Below, one piece after another: positions 11,970 to 23,289 of a stretch of 64,000 nucleotides of DNA. The notes beneath the pieces were generated by a model. The model made no database searches, was not told where the DNA came from, and saw only the letters and a program-made list of their open reading frames with translations. A program made the position numbers and the translations under genes. Source of the stretch: Daphnia carinata (lineage: Eukaryota > Arthropoda > Branchiopoda > Diplostraca > Daphniidae); NCBI RefSeq assembly GCF_022539665.2, contig NC_081336.1, forward strand, positions 3,736,221 to 3,800,220, in the 5' to 3' direction. How positions within the stretch are numbered: position 1 is the first letter of the stretch; every line of letters begins with the position of its first letter.

Positions 11970-12484
11970 ATGAAGGTAAAACCATCAACTACAATATATT
12001 TTTAAAAACACATATTTAAAGTTTAGAAACGTTGTTTGTTTTCTTAAATAAACTAGTTCATCGTTTTGACCACTTTGATCGCCGTCGCTCTCGCTGCTGA
12101 ACTTCCCGCTTATCCTCAGCCTTCGTACCCGGCCCCAGCTGCTGCTGGTTACGCCAAAGCCGAAGAATACGTAAGTTTGATCATTTAAAATTTCAATTAG
12201 CTCTTTTATTAAGAATGAATTCGATTTTTCTTCTATAGCCGCCCATGCCTTACAGCTTCGATTGGGCTGTGAAAGATGAGGAGAGCAAGAACGACTACGG
12301 CCACAAGGAGAGCAGCGATGGCAAAGTCGTGACCGGATCTTACCGCGTCGCTCTTCCCGACGGCCGCACTCAAATTGTCACCTACAAGGCCGACGAGAAC
12401 GGTTACGTCGCTGATGTGAAGTACGAAGGCGAAGCCAAGTATCCAGCACCCGAATACAAACCGGCCGACAAACCTTCTTATTAA
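11970..12484 (+). CDS. Small RR-2-type cuticular protein 7, divergent N-terminus (121 aa)
   Basis: Exons 11970-11975 (only M-K), 12057-12170 and 12239-12484. The signal peptide FIVLTTLIAVALAAELPAYP and the linker SYPAPAAAGYAKAEEY are unrelated to the PQSYPSE linker of genes 1-6. The RR exon is nonetheless almost identical to theirs: [49 protein letters not shown], and a tail PEYKPADKPSY. A family-typical RR exon behind unrelated 5' exons suggests either exon replacement or strong conversion of the RR exon. It stands 2.3 kb from gene 6, at the border between the two subfamilies. Confidence 0.92.
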
Positions 12485-14063
12485 AACCTGTACCTACGTT
12501 CATACGAAAACATTTGTTGTAATATATTCAAAAAATACATTGGCGAATTTTCAGAAAAAAACATAAGAGGATTCCATTTTCTTAAATCTAATCGTTGGGG
12601 TGTTGGAAATGGAAATTCTTTTCTCCGCCATTAGAGACGTGGTTTGCGCTTTCTTCTCCAATCTCATTGACTGTATTTTTGCATGGCATCATCGCAGTGC
12701 CAATCTGCTCGACAATTGCATGAACCATCGCGGCCGTGGTTTGTCAAATTTCTATATTCACAAGCTCGTCTCTGTGCAATGGCTGCTGTGATTAGTGCAC
12801 AGATTAAAGCCATATTAGAGATTTCGACTTCGTTCGCTTGTATCGTTGGAGAAAAAATATCGCGAGAAAGTGAAACCGATATTTAATTATTTTGGTTGAA
12901 TAGCAATTTGCATTTTCAAAAATGGAAGAATAGCAAACAGAAAGAAAAAAAAATTGCTCGGTCTACAGGAGCCTGTAATTATGCTATTGGCTTGACGTTA
13001 ACGCGCATTTCGTGCAATTGGGGACAGGCCTCGGGAAAGACTTCTTCGGGACCAGCAATTCCGGTACGACGTTCGATTTACAATGGCCAGATGATGGGAA
13101 TTGTTGCCTTTTTTTTTTCTCGTTTCGGTTTGATGCTCATTCGAGTCAAGTTGAGTCTTTCGCATTTCGCTCTCTCGCGTTGCAAAGTACATACAGAATA
13201 GATCAATCATCCCTCTCGTTAGTTAGCTATTCTTCATAGCCGCAACGGAGAAACCAAAGCAATGATAACAATCCGAAGATTGATAAACACCAAACAACGG
13301 GAATAAAAACATCTCGTGCATGAAGCCATAGCAAAAAAATTGCTTTCTGCATATTCAAAGTAGCCTTCTGTAGTATGTAGCCTACATGTTTACTTTGCCG
13401 TAATGTCACATATAGTCTGGCGTGAAAATCATGCAATTCTATTCCAACACGCTTTGACAATTCAATCGAAGCGCGAAAGGAATTGTGTACACAAATATAT
13501 AAAAAAAAGGACATTATTTACTCTCTCTTTCATTGTAAAAATTGTCTTTCTTTTCATTAAAAACCGCCAATTGGACGCGGTGACGGTGGTTTTGCGACAA
13601 ATAAACCACACATGCGTGTAGTGTCTCTTCTAATATGCTGGCGGGACTCACGGCGAAAGCGAGAGCCCTTCGTTGTACGACCGGCTGCAACAACGGAGAA
13701 GAGCATTGCATCGTGCGGGTTGAACGTGAAAGCTTTTCATCTTTAGGTCGTCTGAAAAAATTATTATTCGAAATTACGTGAACCAAATTTCGTGCCCAAT
13801 GGAAGGAGTCCTCGCGAAAGTGAAAGGAGGAGTTGTGGGTGGAAGGATGAGCGAACGAGTATCCTGAGCATCTTCGGCGGAGGGTTTGCAGCACTACGGC
13901 CCCCCCTCGACAAGCCGCCCATCTCTTCGTGAAAGACACGACCAAGTGAAAAGTAAAAACTGAATCCTTTCAAGCGTGTGCACGCGCTTCTTTTCTTTTT
14001 GAGAAGATGAAAACTGTTCGGTTATAGCCTTGGCGGAGGTGTAGGCGGGCTGGTGATGTTCGG
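12485..14063. other. Spacer before the first large CPR gene
   Basis: No gene recognised. Its last 250 bases hold the upstream elements GAAAGTGAAAGGA (13816-13828) and CTTTCAAGCGTGTGCACGCG (about 13967-13986), shared with other large genes. Confidence 0.55.
13816..14000 (+). promoter_or_regulatory. Conserved distal element pair of large CPR gene 1
   Basis: GAAAGTGAAAGGA lies at 13816-13828. A second block, CTTTCAAGCGTGTGCACGCG, lies about 80-95 bases before the TATA box. Related pairs precede most large genes at similar distances, which suggests a shared enhancer or promoter-proximal code. The factors are not known from the sequence. Confidence 0.5.
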
Positions 14064-14102
14064 TATATAAGGACGGCTTGACTCGACGTCAAAGCATCAG
14101 TT
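14064..14102 (+). promoter_or_regulatory. Core promoter of large CPR gene 1
   Basis: TATATAA at 14064-14070 and TCAGTT at 14097-14102. Large genes use TATATAA(A/G) with TCAGTT, unlike the TATAAAAA/TCATTC of the small genes. Confidence 0.8.
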
Positions 14103-14140
14103 CCTTCTCTGAAGCGTTCGACTCATCTACTTCCAACAAT

Positions 14141-15249
14141 ATGAATAAGGTATGTTTACTTTTGCAAACTAGAGTGGGTTCCATTTAAGTTAAACATTTT
14201 AAAACTAACTATTTCTAAACATTTTTGGCATTTCTTTTAAACACAAAAAATGGAACAGTACATCGTTTTAGCTGCTTTGGTTGCCGTAGCGATGGCCAAG
14301 CCGCAAGGTTATGGTGCAGCAGCCGGCCAACAGCAACAGGGTTACGGAGGCCAAGCTGGACAGCAACAGCAGAAGCCGGCATACGGAGCTCAGTCCGGAG
14401 CGGCTCAACAGCAACAAGGTTACGGTGCTCAAGTATCTGCTAGCGCTGGAGCTGGACAGAGTTATGGTGCTCAAAATGGAGCTGCCCAGCAGCAACAGGG
14501 CTATGGCTCTCAGGTTTCAGCAGCCGCTGGAGCTGGACAAAACTACGGAGCTCAATCTGGTGCTGCTCAACAGCAACAGGGTTATGGTGGTCAAGCCTTT
14601 GCTAGCGCCGGAGCTGGACAAGGTTATGGTGCTCAAAACGGAGGTGCCCAGCAGCAACAAGGTTACGGCGCATCCAGCACTCAGCAGAAACCAACTAATA
14701 CTTACAACAGCAATGGAAACAGACCGTCCGCATCCGCTTCATCCTACGAACAGGAGGTAGTAATGCAACACAATTCTTAACTTAACTACGTGAATGTTTG
14801 CTAACATCTATTGAAATTCTATTAAACAGCAACCCCCCATGCCATACAAATTCGCTTACGCCGTCAAGGATGAGCCCACCCAGAACGACTACGCCCACGA
14901 GGCCGAGAGCGACGGCAAAGTTGTCACTGGATCTTACCGAGTCCTCCTCCCCGACGGCCGCACTCAGATCGTCACCTACCGCGCTGATGAGAACGGCTAC
15001 GTCGCTGATGTCAAGTACGAAGGTGAAGCTCAATTCCCCGCACCATCCAACGGCAATGGCAACTACGGCAATGGCAATGGTGCTGGAAGCAACAACTACG
15101 GCAATGGCAACGGTGCTGGAAGCAACAACTACGGCAGTGGCAGCAACGGAAATGGCAACGGAAACAATGGCTATGGAAATGGCAATGCCAGGCCCAGTGG
15201 AAACGGCAACAACTACGGCAACGGAAACAAACCCAGCTCTTCATATTAA
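14141..15249 (+). CDS. Large pro-resilin-like RR-2 cuticular protein 1 (308 aa)
   Basis: Exons 14141-14149 (M-N-K), 14259-14756 and 14830-15249, phase-0 introns. The signal peptide is YIVLAALVAVAMA, followed by KPQGYG. Residues about 20-150 are imperfect repeats built on QQQQGYGAQ, SASAGAGQ and NGAA. The linker before the RR domain is Ser-rich and ends SSYEQE. The RR domain (about residues 173-233) reads [56 protein letters not shown]. The C-tail is N/G/Y-rich (repeated NGNGNYGNG and GAGSNNYGNG), the longest tail in the group. Tyr/Gly/Gln repeats beside an RR-2 domain resemble insect pro-resilin, whose rubber-like matrix is cross-linked through tyrosines; that role here is inferred. An ATG at 14250 lies in the intron and is less likely. 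Confidence 0.9.
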
Positions 15250-18192
15250 CAAGCTTAAAGATGTCGTGACTTCTGTATTGTATGGTCGTCATGTTCAACT
15301 ATTTTTTTACGAATCACTATCAAATTGAAATATACATTATGGTAATTTACTTACTCCAAACAAATACTCTCTCGCTTTCTTTTCATTATTAGATTCGATT
15401 AGTTTTGAAAAAAAAAAGGGAGAGCGCCCTAACAAATAATTTGAATGGGATCCGTCATCCACCGTTTTCGTGATCGTGCACAGTCGTGCTAATAAGTTGT
15501 GAAGTCAAAAACAGAGCAAACACGACACGGTTATTTTCGTCTTGCAAAACAATTGGCTTCAAGTAATTAAATATCGAGACATCATTTGAAATGAATGGGC
15601 TGCCATCGAGAAAGAAGAAAAAAGTCTGCGGTCTCACCGCAGAATTTGCATAACTTTAAAAGCACCGTAGATATAGTACGCCAATCTCTCTTTACTTTCC
15701 TGATGCACTAAAGGCCAGCCTATTAAGAACCGAATCAGCGAAATATAAATTTTGACATTCGAAAGCGCTGAAGCGAAATTTGATCAATTTGCGGAGTGGA
15801 GGACGCTACGCTCAATCAATCATCACAGGTTTCAGATTACAATCGGCCGCGTGTTCCACGATGATGTATAAAGCCAGCATATCTCTTCTTAATACCCGGT
15901 AATAATGGCTGGATTCTATCTCCTCACACACTCTTTTTTTTATGTATAACAAAGAAGTTGGAAACTTTCAATCTCGCTTTTATACGTAGCGAGGTCACAC
16001 AGTAATAAAAACACCACGATTCTGATTCTAATGTGAAACATAAAAATTGTTTTGTTATCTGTTAAAAGTCCGACGTCAAGTAAATTAAGGGAAAAAGAAT
16101 ATAATAACTTGAGAGAGTGTTAAATACGTTCCTGTGCAAATTATGCGTCATTACTCTTCCAAAAATACACGCGAGATGTTTGAAAAACAAGCGCAAACCT
16201 TTACGTCGTTCTTGGTTGAACTGTCTTTAGCAAATTTCGCCAAATAACGGAAACAGAAAAAAAAATCAAATGGTTAGTTTTACTTATCTAAAATGCTATC
16301 CCCCGAAAGAGGTTCTCTCACGCATCGGTTATTAAACAGTAGGGAAAGTTCGTCCGACCGGAAAGCCTAAGGCTTATCCATACATGCTGACACGCTCGCA
16401 TGTGAAACAAACCTTCAAATATAAACGCTGTAATTAAAACCAAAAAAAAAAAAGAGAAATAGTTTTTGAAATCTATCAACTCTTTTTATCAATTATGTTT
16501 TAAAAAGAGGCTACCCCGTTCAACTCTGTAGTCCGTTTAGTGAAAAGTGTGTTGACTACAAACCATCTACAATCTCAGATGAGATGGAAAGCAAAAGAAA
16601 AATGGTTTGCGAATTATTAGGTCGGATGTTGGTTGTTGATATGTCAGATGTTGTAATTCATCCCTGATGCATCTACGACATATTATACGTGCAAACGAGA
16701 GTCTTTTTTCTGTGTTTTTGCAAAGAAAGGTGAATGATGGGAGCCTAGGCAACCACTACCACAACACGCAATAGTCGAATGACAATCGTTTGCTACTTGA
16801 TGTGGGGATCAATCATCAATTTACCGCTCTCTTCAAATTGCTCACTTTCTCCTAAGGGTTTCTTCTCGTTGATTTCCAGCTTTGATGTGACAATACCCAA
16901 AGACGTTCACAACGTCCTACTTTGACAGGAATCCCCAATTTTGACGGAAACACAGTTGGCCATTCAAAACATTTCCCGAAGTATTCTTTATAGTTTAGAA
17001 CAGCTGCCTTAAAATCTTTTGTAAAAGTGTGGCTTATATAATTGTGAACGACTTGTTTCTTTTTATCCGTTGCTCTCCGTGAAAAGCAAGTAGGTCAGAG
17101 AGAACAGCATAGCACACTATTATGAAAAAAGAGAATTCTAATCGCTGCATGAGGCGGAATAAAGAAATCGTCCGGATTCTCATCGTCTGGAAAGTCAAAA
17201 AAAATTAAACTAGTGCATCATGATCTCGATAAGTTTCCTTATTTCGTTTTCCTCATAATGGCAGATGGAATTGTTTCATCCGGCATCTATGTGTTTTCTT
17301 TTATAGCAAGATTTTCCATCGATATCCAATCCGCATTCGGAGATAGCGAACATCCTAACACAACAAGTCCTTAGTTATTGGTAGCGCTAAACCTAGTTCA
17401 CACCGGATATCCTAAGACTCTATTTTCAAAACACGTAGTAATTTTCATTTTTCATTATTCGAAAAACAATTGATTAAAAAAAAAAGATGAACGCGTGATC
17501 AGATAATGTCAGCCAAGCAGAGTCGATCGGTGTGGTAATCTAACTTTCTTTTTATAACCATATAGTTTTTCAGATTGGGTTTTATGTTTGGAACAAACCG
17601 TCATTTCAATCTCGATCTCCCGTCGTCAGATTTGCTCCACTGAAATCCCCTCCAACCGATTTGCAATTGATAAAGTTATGTAGCTCCGGTATCTATAAGC
17701 AACGTAACGTAAAACAAGCCAATAAAAATAAGTCGAAGAAGAGAAAGCGTGGAACGGTAGCGCCAAATGAGAGGCAGCATTGCTCAGAGAAAATGTATCA
17801 CGATCGAAGCAGCAAGTATAGGACGGAGAAAATCTCGGTAGGTTAAGGGAAGAAAAAAAGGATTTATAAAAACGTGTTTTTATGAAAGTGAAGACTGTTG
17901 TTAGAAAGCCGGGAAAAAAATGTACGAGGAATAAAAATAGAAGAGGAAGCAAAGAAGAGTCATCAAGTGGAACAATGCCTTTAATGAAATCGTTGGTGGG
18001 AGTGTGTGTATATACTCTTGTGCCTTTAGCCTATATACGTGGTATAGTGCGGTATGTCGTTTTGTTTGGCATTTTCTCCACTTTTTCCCATTTTGATTCT
18101 CATGATCAAGAAAAACGTATAGAGGAAGCGACGAATAAAATTGCAGCCATTCTTGTTCGTTGTTACCAGTCTTACGTCGACCATCGACCATC
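15250..18192. other. 2.9-kb spacer without a recognised gene
   Basis: Contains the 3' end of large gene 1 and A/T-rich sequence. Frames near 17.6-18.2 kb overlap on both strands and have no family signature. No cuticle exon, tRNA or obvious repeat was found. Confidence 0.5.
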
Positions 18193-20613
18193 ATGAAGGA
18201 GACGCCGATCGTCTTCAATGCGGCTGTAAGTTGTCCTATCGATTTTGCTACTGCAATAATTATTCGGATCGTATCAACGACTTGTTTCTTTTTTTCAACC
18301 AGTCCATCGTGTTGTTCGCTACATTCATCCTCAACATCCCGTGCGTGATCGTGGCTTCAAGAAGAGTTGCATCGTCCCGTCAAAGCTCCGCTGGATATCT
18401 CGTAAGGATCGCTAAAAAAACAGCCAAGTATGATATCGATTGTTAACTTTCTTTATTCATTAAAGGATCCATATAAATTCGCATACGCCATCAAGACGCC
18501 ATTACCTTTTCACGGAGACTTTGGCCAAACCCCGGCTGAAGGAGCGTCGTCCAATGTCCATTCCACGCGTGAAAGATTGTCCTTTAAACAAGGGTCTCGC
18601 AGTGCAACGAATAAAGCCAGGTCTATTTCATCCGGCCAATGGTCGGTTGATGACGACGCTTTGATTGCTTTGTCCGCATCGATAGACGAATCAACGTTCG
18701 GAGAAAGAATCGCTCCTAGAGGAAGCTCAGGTAGACAGCAGCAGTTGACGTTTCAACCGAGCCAACAGTTTATCGTGACTAGCTCACCTTCAGTTAAAAA
18801 TGAGAACCGTAGTGAGTTGAATAAGAAGGAAATCCTTGAGTTCTTTGCTTCTGTATCTGATTCCCAACCAGCTAGCGATGATAAACCCTCGCCCCAACGT
18901 CAGGAAACGACTGAACCTTCCCCTTCCGAGTTCCAAGATACCAGCAATGAACAAGGTTTTTCGAAATCCAATGATGGCTTACCTTCCGTCACATCGCTAA
19001 TCGATAGCCAGAAAAATAACAACGATGGATTTCAAATTGAAAGCTCCTATTTCGGACCGCATTCACGATCCAATCCGTCTGATTGGAGTACCTCGCATTT
19101 CCCATCGTTCGGTCCCAGTTTTTCTGTACCCGACATATTCAGAGATACGGCAGTCCATTCTGTAGAAACTGAACTTGCCGGAAGGGAAGTTGGCTCTCCA
19201 GGAAGTGTGTCCTCTTCCATTGACGCACTGTACGCGAAGTTCTCTCCATTCCCGCAACAGGAATCTTTCCGTCTAACAGACTTCTCAACTCAATTAACGC
19301 CGATTGAGAACACCGCCGAACGTCCGTTCACGTTAAAAGTCCACGATGTCGAAACGTTCAACCCTCCGCTATCAAAAGAAATCGCTCCTCACGTTCAAGC
19401 CGTGTCTGCTGAACCTCCGGCCTTTGTTCCATCGACGCCCTTCAAAGCCAATGATTTTCTTCCGTCGAGGTACCCGGAATTGCGACCGCCCAGCAGAACG
19501 GCGACCCCTACTCCGGTGGTGACACCAAGCACCGAGAGCATCAAACCTTTTCAACAACCCAGATTTCCCGAGCCTAATAAATACGCGGGATTTATTCCCC
19601 AACCTCTTTCGGGACCAGGCGATTCTTTCACCCAATTCCCGAAACCTAATTTCCCTACTTTCCCTTCGTCTCCTAGTAAAACGGTGTACTTTGGCGGACA
19701 CCCAAACGAGCCCCCGACGCATTTACAGAAGAACATCGTGAGTTTCATTAAATCGAGAGCAGTTCCCGATAAGGTACTCAGCCCCCCAAATTTACCTGCT
19801 GGCGATGCTGCATATTTCCCCGGCAATTTCATCAAGTCGTTCCCTTTCAAAACACGACATTCAAACGCCCAAGTTGGCTCGCAGAAAAGCACCGCAACAC
19901 CTGTGTCAAAGGTGAACGTCCAGCCGGTTCGTTCACCGCCTTCCAATGTTGTCAATCTAGGGCCTGCACCGCCGAAAGCTTTCACTTCGAACAGACCAAA
20001 GCAAAATAGTTTGGCCACGCCGAACAACGTGAAACCACAAGCTTTCGTAAGCACTGTTGCCTCTACGGCCCGTCCGCCCACCACCTCGCCTATTCCAACT
20101 ACGGAAACGAACAAAGTTTCATCCACTCCGAAGCCTTTGTCGACTACGAAGCCAACGCGTTTCGTTGCTTCACCTTTGCTTTCGCACACTAAACCTATCC
20201 CACCAATAAATACATTAGAATTAGCTCGGCCCATTCGAGTAGCCCAGCATCATAGCCAACAGGTTCGTCCTCATGCTAATGCTTTTCAATCGGTAAGGAG
20301 TCCAGTTCAACAAGCTCAAAGAGGAACATTTTCTGGGTGGACTGGCACGAATTCATTCAGGCCATCTCGACAGTATTCTTTCATATCGCCCAATCCATTT
20401 GTTCCAGTAAGGAATCCCCCTATCCCGATATCGAAACAAATAAGGCAAGTACTGCCGTCGCTCACGAAGAATCCCGCAGCCGTCCCAGTGCTGGCACCTC
20501 TACCGGTGTATCTTCAACCTGCTAGCGTGACCCTGCCGCAGAGACCATCGTCCAAGACTTCTTCTAATATAGAGAAAGCTGTTTACTACCACGCTTTTGT
20601 GTCTTATGGTTAA
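18193..20613 (+). CDS. Secreted Pro/Ser-rich protein with vestigial RR start (about 759 aa)
   Basis: Proposed exons 18193-18225, 18303-18401 and 18466-20613, phase-0 GT-AG introns. Exons 1-2 give a signal peptide: MKETPIVFNAA then SIVLFATFILNIPCVIVA. Exon 3 starts DPYKFAYAIK, matching the first residues of the RR domain of its large neighbours (PYKFAYAVKD). It then departs at TPLPFHGDFGQT, with none of the later DG-x-x-x-G-S-Y or AD-x-x-GY blocks. The remaining roughly 700 residues are low-complexity, rich in Pro, Ser, Thr and Phe, without a recognisable domain, and end in YYHAFVSYG. The intron position before the RR start is the same as in the array, so common descent is likely. A long exon reading in one frame argues for a real gene. 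Function unknown; an extracellular matrix or cuticle role is only a guess. Confidence 0.72.
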
Positions 20614-21875
20614 TTACGTATTTTTTTTTCTTTCCATAATGGTTCACTTTGTTTGCAATGGTTTTTGTTTTTGTCCAGCAAAAAAAGGCTCTGCGAGCCA
20701 TCTGCTAATGACAGAATTATTATTATGTGTTTTCGTTCAGCCAAGATGCTTTTAAGGTAAATGAGCTATCATCTACGTGTGTACAGTCAACGGAAAGTTT
20801 TGTTTTTTTCGGCTGTATGTAATTTGCAAAAAAATTTGAATAAAAGCATCAGTACTCTATCTGTGTTCTTTTACTTTATTGCTGTGGTTTTTTGTCTTTG
20901 TTTTTACTTTCTCTTCATTTCCCATGGGGTTCAACTACGAACAGTTAACGACTTTTGCAATCAAACAATCTCCTAGCTTTAGCGAAAATATATAATTTTT
21001 TCTCTCTCACTTTTACTACCATGTATTAACTGATTTTTCCGGTACACCAATAAGAGTTCTTGCGTAAATGTGAGACAGTGTCATGTGGGCTACCAAGTTG
21101 GTGAAAGCTCTGCGACTGTATCGAAAGGAGTTAACGATAACAATGTATTAATTAAGGAACGCGCCCGTTCCATCAAAGTCTACTTCACATTAATCTTGTC
21201 TAGTTTTTCTTTGTCCTTTCTAAACTTCGCGGTAATTTTCCGTTGGTTCTGTATTCTATTGTTCCTTCTTTTCGCTGCATTTTGTTCCCTGGTGGTTACT
21301 TTGCCCCTTGTTGGAATAAACATTCTGTGCCTGATTTGGTGAAATGATGCACTTTCGTGTACTTGTCACGGCCAATGGCAGTGAATTAACAAGAGCTATA
21401 CAAAAACGCATTGTTCTTTCCCATATAGAACTTTACAGATAAAGATTGGTGAGTCATGAGATGTGTTCTGTGGACTCAGAACAACCACACGTCGAGCATC
21501 AAGGATAGTTTCCGATTCTGGTCTATATCTCTTTTAGTTATCATAGGATTGCTCAACAATGTACTCAGAATAGATATTACATCGATAACGTTAATTAGCA
21601 ATACATGAACTAAAGAACCTCGAAAACTCAAATGCACTACATTTAGAAAAGGAAACGGGAGAGTTTACGTTCGATTCCGTACAGAAGAGTCTTTACACTG
21701 GTATCATCAGTTCCCGTATTCTCATACGTAGTCGACTGCTTTTCCCTTGCCTGTCAGAAAAACGAATTTTGAGAGTTGACTGACAATCTAATGTGGCTAA
21801 CATATGTTGTTTGTATTTTGATGTACACCTATACAAATTAGTTTTAGTTAAAAGTTTAGAACGTAAATTTTTAAA
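20614..21875. other. Spacer before SRP9
   Basis: A/T-rich, with several short hydrophobic frames but no family match or splice-supported gene. Confidence 0.55.
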
Positions 21876-22330
21876 ATGACCTTCATTAAAAGCTGGGAAG
21901 ATTTTGAAAAGGCTGCAGAGAAGCTCTACTTGGCCAATCCTATGAAGGTAAAATATTGAACTAATCGACAGCTATCGTGTGACGTTGATTCATAACCAGT
22001 TTATTTATCAGTTTATATCTGTAGTATTGACGATATGTTTTTTAACGTTTGGATTCAAGTAATAATGCATACTTGTTTTTTATTCATAGGTTCGTTACAC
22101 AATGAAGTACAGACATATCGATGGTGCTTTGGTGCTGAAATTTACTGATGATGCCGTGGTAATGAATTCAAAGCTATCAATTGTTCACCAGACACATCCT
22201 AATGGGGTATTTCTTTTCACATTTAAAAAAATAGTGTTTGCAATACAGAACAGAGGTTCAGCAGGATTTGAAGAAGATTGATAGATTTATGACTAACCTC
22301 ATGCGGCACATGGTTTCCAGCGACAAATAA
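21876..22330 (+). CDS. SRP9: Signal recognition particle 9 kDa protein (78 aa)
   Basis: Cytosolic subunit of the signal recognition particle. With SRP14 it binds the Alu end of SRP RNA and pauses translation of secretory proteins. Exons 21876-21947, 22090-22158 and 22235-22330, all phase 0. The protein starts MTFIKSWEDFEKAAEKLYLA, matching the SRP9 signature W-E-x-F-x-x-A-A-E-K-L-Y-L-A-(D/N)-P-M-K. It continues through KYRHIDGALVLKFTDD, CLQYRTEVQQDLKKID and LMRHMVSSDK. The length is slightly under the roughly 86 aa of mammalian SRP9, with a shorter C-tail. It is a housekeeping gene stranded inside the cuticle array, on the same strand. No TATA box was seen, as expected for such a gene. Confidence 0.94.
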
Positions 22331-23212
22331 ACTGTGATTTTTTGTTGCATTTAATGATGTATCCTCAATGTTTCATATTAATTCTGATGGTTCATCAATA
22401 TCCATTACTGATATCATACAAAACACTGAGAATATGTTGCCTGTCTTACAAGCGTAGCAAATCTATTTACAACACTGTTTAATGAAAATAGTGAAAAGGT
22501 AAGCACGTTTTAGATAGGCGCAAGAAAAAAATATAAAAATCAAAACAAAAGCGTTAGAAATAGAAATAGGAAAAAAAATGTGAAAATGGAGAGTTCACGC
22601 ACGGTAGAACTTTATCGTGATTCAGTTGTTACAACTTCTAGCGCGGAAAGTGCGGTGTTGGCCATTGGAAAAACCGTTTCTGTCAGAATAAACAAAGACA
22701 CATCTGTAGAGATCGATGGGTACCTGTGACATACGAGGTTCATGCTGCTTGGATTACGCTAAAATTTTCAGCAGTCTAAGATCGTACAAAAGTTAGGTAG
22801 CAGAAAATCTCTTACTTTCCCTACAGAGTCTCTCAAAACGACAAATACGACCGATATGATTTAGCTCTACACCCACCTATCCGCCATAGCTACACGATAT
22901 GTTCACTTTTCCCATATTTGCAGTGTCACCAACAGATTTCATTTGCGGTTCAACTGCGCATTCTCCATTTACAAGAAAAGTGAAAGGAACAGCGGGGATG
23001 GGAGACCGAATGAAGAGCATCCAATATCTTCGCAACGTGAAGCCCAATAGACGCTATACACATTAGCAGCATGCCCGTATTTCTTTCAAGGGAGGCAACA
23101 AGTCGAAATGAGAAAAAGGAAAATCTTTGCTGCTTTCATGCGCGCACACGCGCATCTTTCGCAAAAGAAACCGCCACCAGTTTGAAACCTTGAGGTGTAG
23201 GCAAGGGATTGG
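22331..23212. other. Spacer between SRP9 and large CPR gene 2
   Basis: No gene recognised. The distal part contains the upstream elements of large gene 2. Confidence 0.55.
22974..23160 (+). promoter_or_regulatory. Conserved distal element pair of large CPR gene 2
   Basis: AAGAAAAGTGAAAGGAA lies around 22973-22989, and GCTTTCATGCGCGCACACGC begins at about 23132. The second block contains ACACGCG, a core resembling bHLH-PAS binding sites. Confidence 0.5.
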
Positions 23213-23251
23213 TATATAAAGGACAGCTCACCACGTCTCAAATCATCAGTT
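23213..23251 (+). promoter_or_regulatory. Core promoter of large CPR gene 2
   Basis: TATATAAA at 23213-23220 and TCAGTT at 23246-23251. Confidence 0.8.
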
Positions 23252-23289
23252 CTTCTTCTGAAGCATTCGAATCATCTTCTTCCAGCAAC

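Noticed and set aside
14311-14760. Long frames overlapping the repeat exons in a second frame (also at 25735, 27775, 30141, 32942 and 35161)
   Set aside because: They follow from the repeated CAG/GGT codons of the true frame; they lack a signal peptide and fail at splice junctions.
14250-14780. ATG at 14250 as start of large gene 1
   Set aside because: It lies before the acceptor AG at 14257-14258. The three-codon first exon at 14141 fits the promoter spacing and all paralogues.
19551-20234. 227-codon frame antisense to the Pro/Ser-rich gene
   Set aside because: Shadow of low-complexity codons on the other strand; no domain and no promoter.
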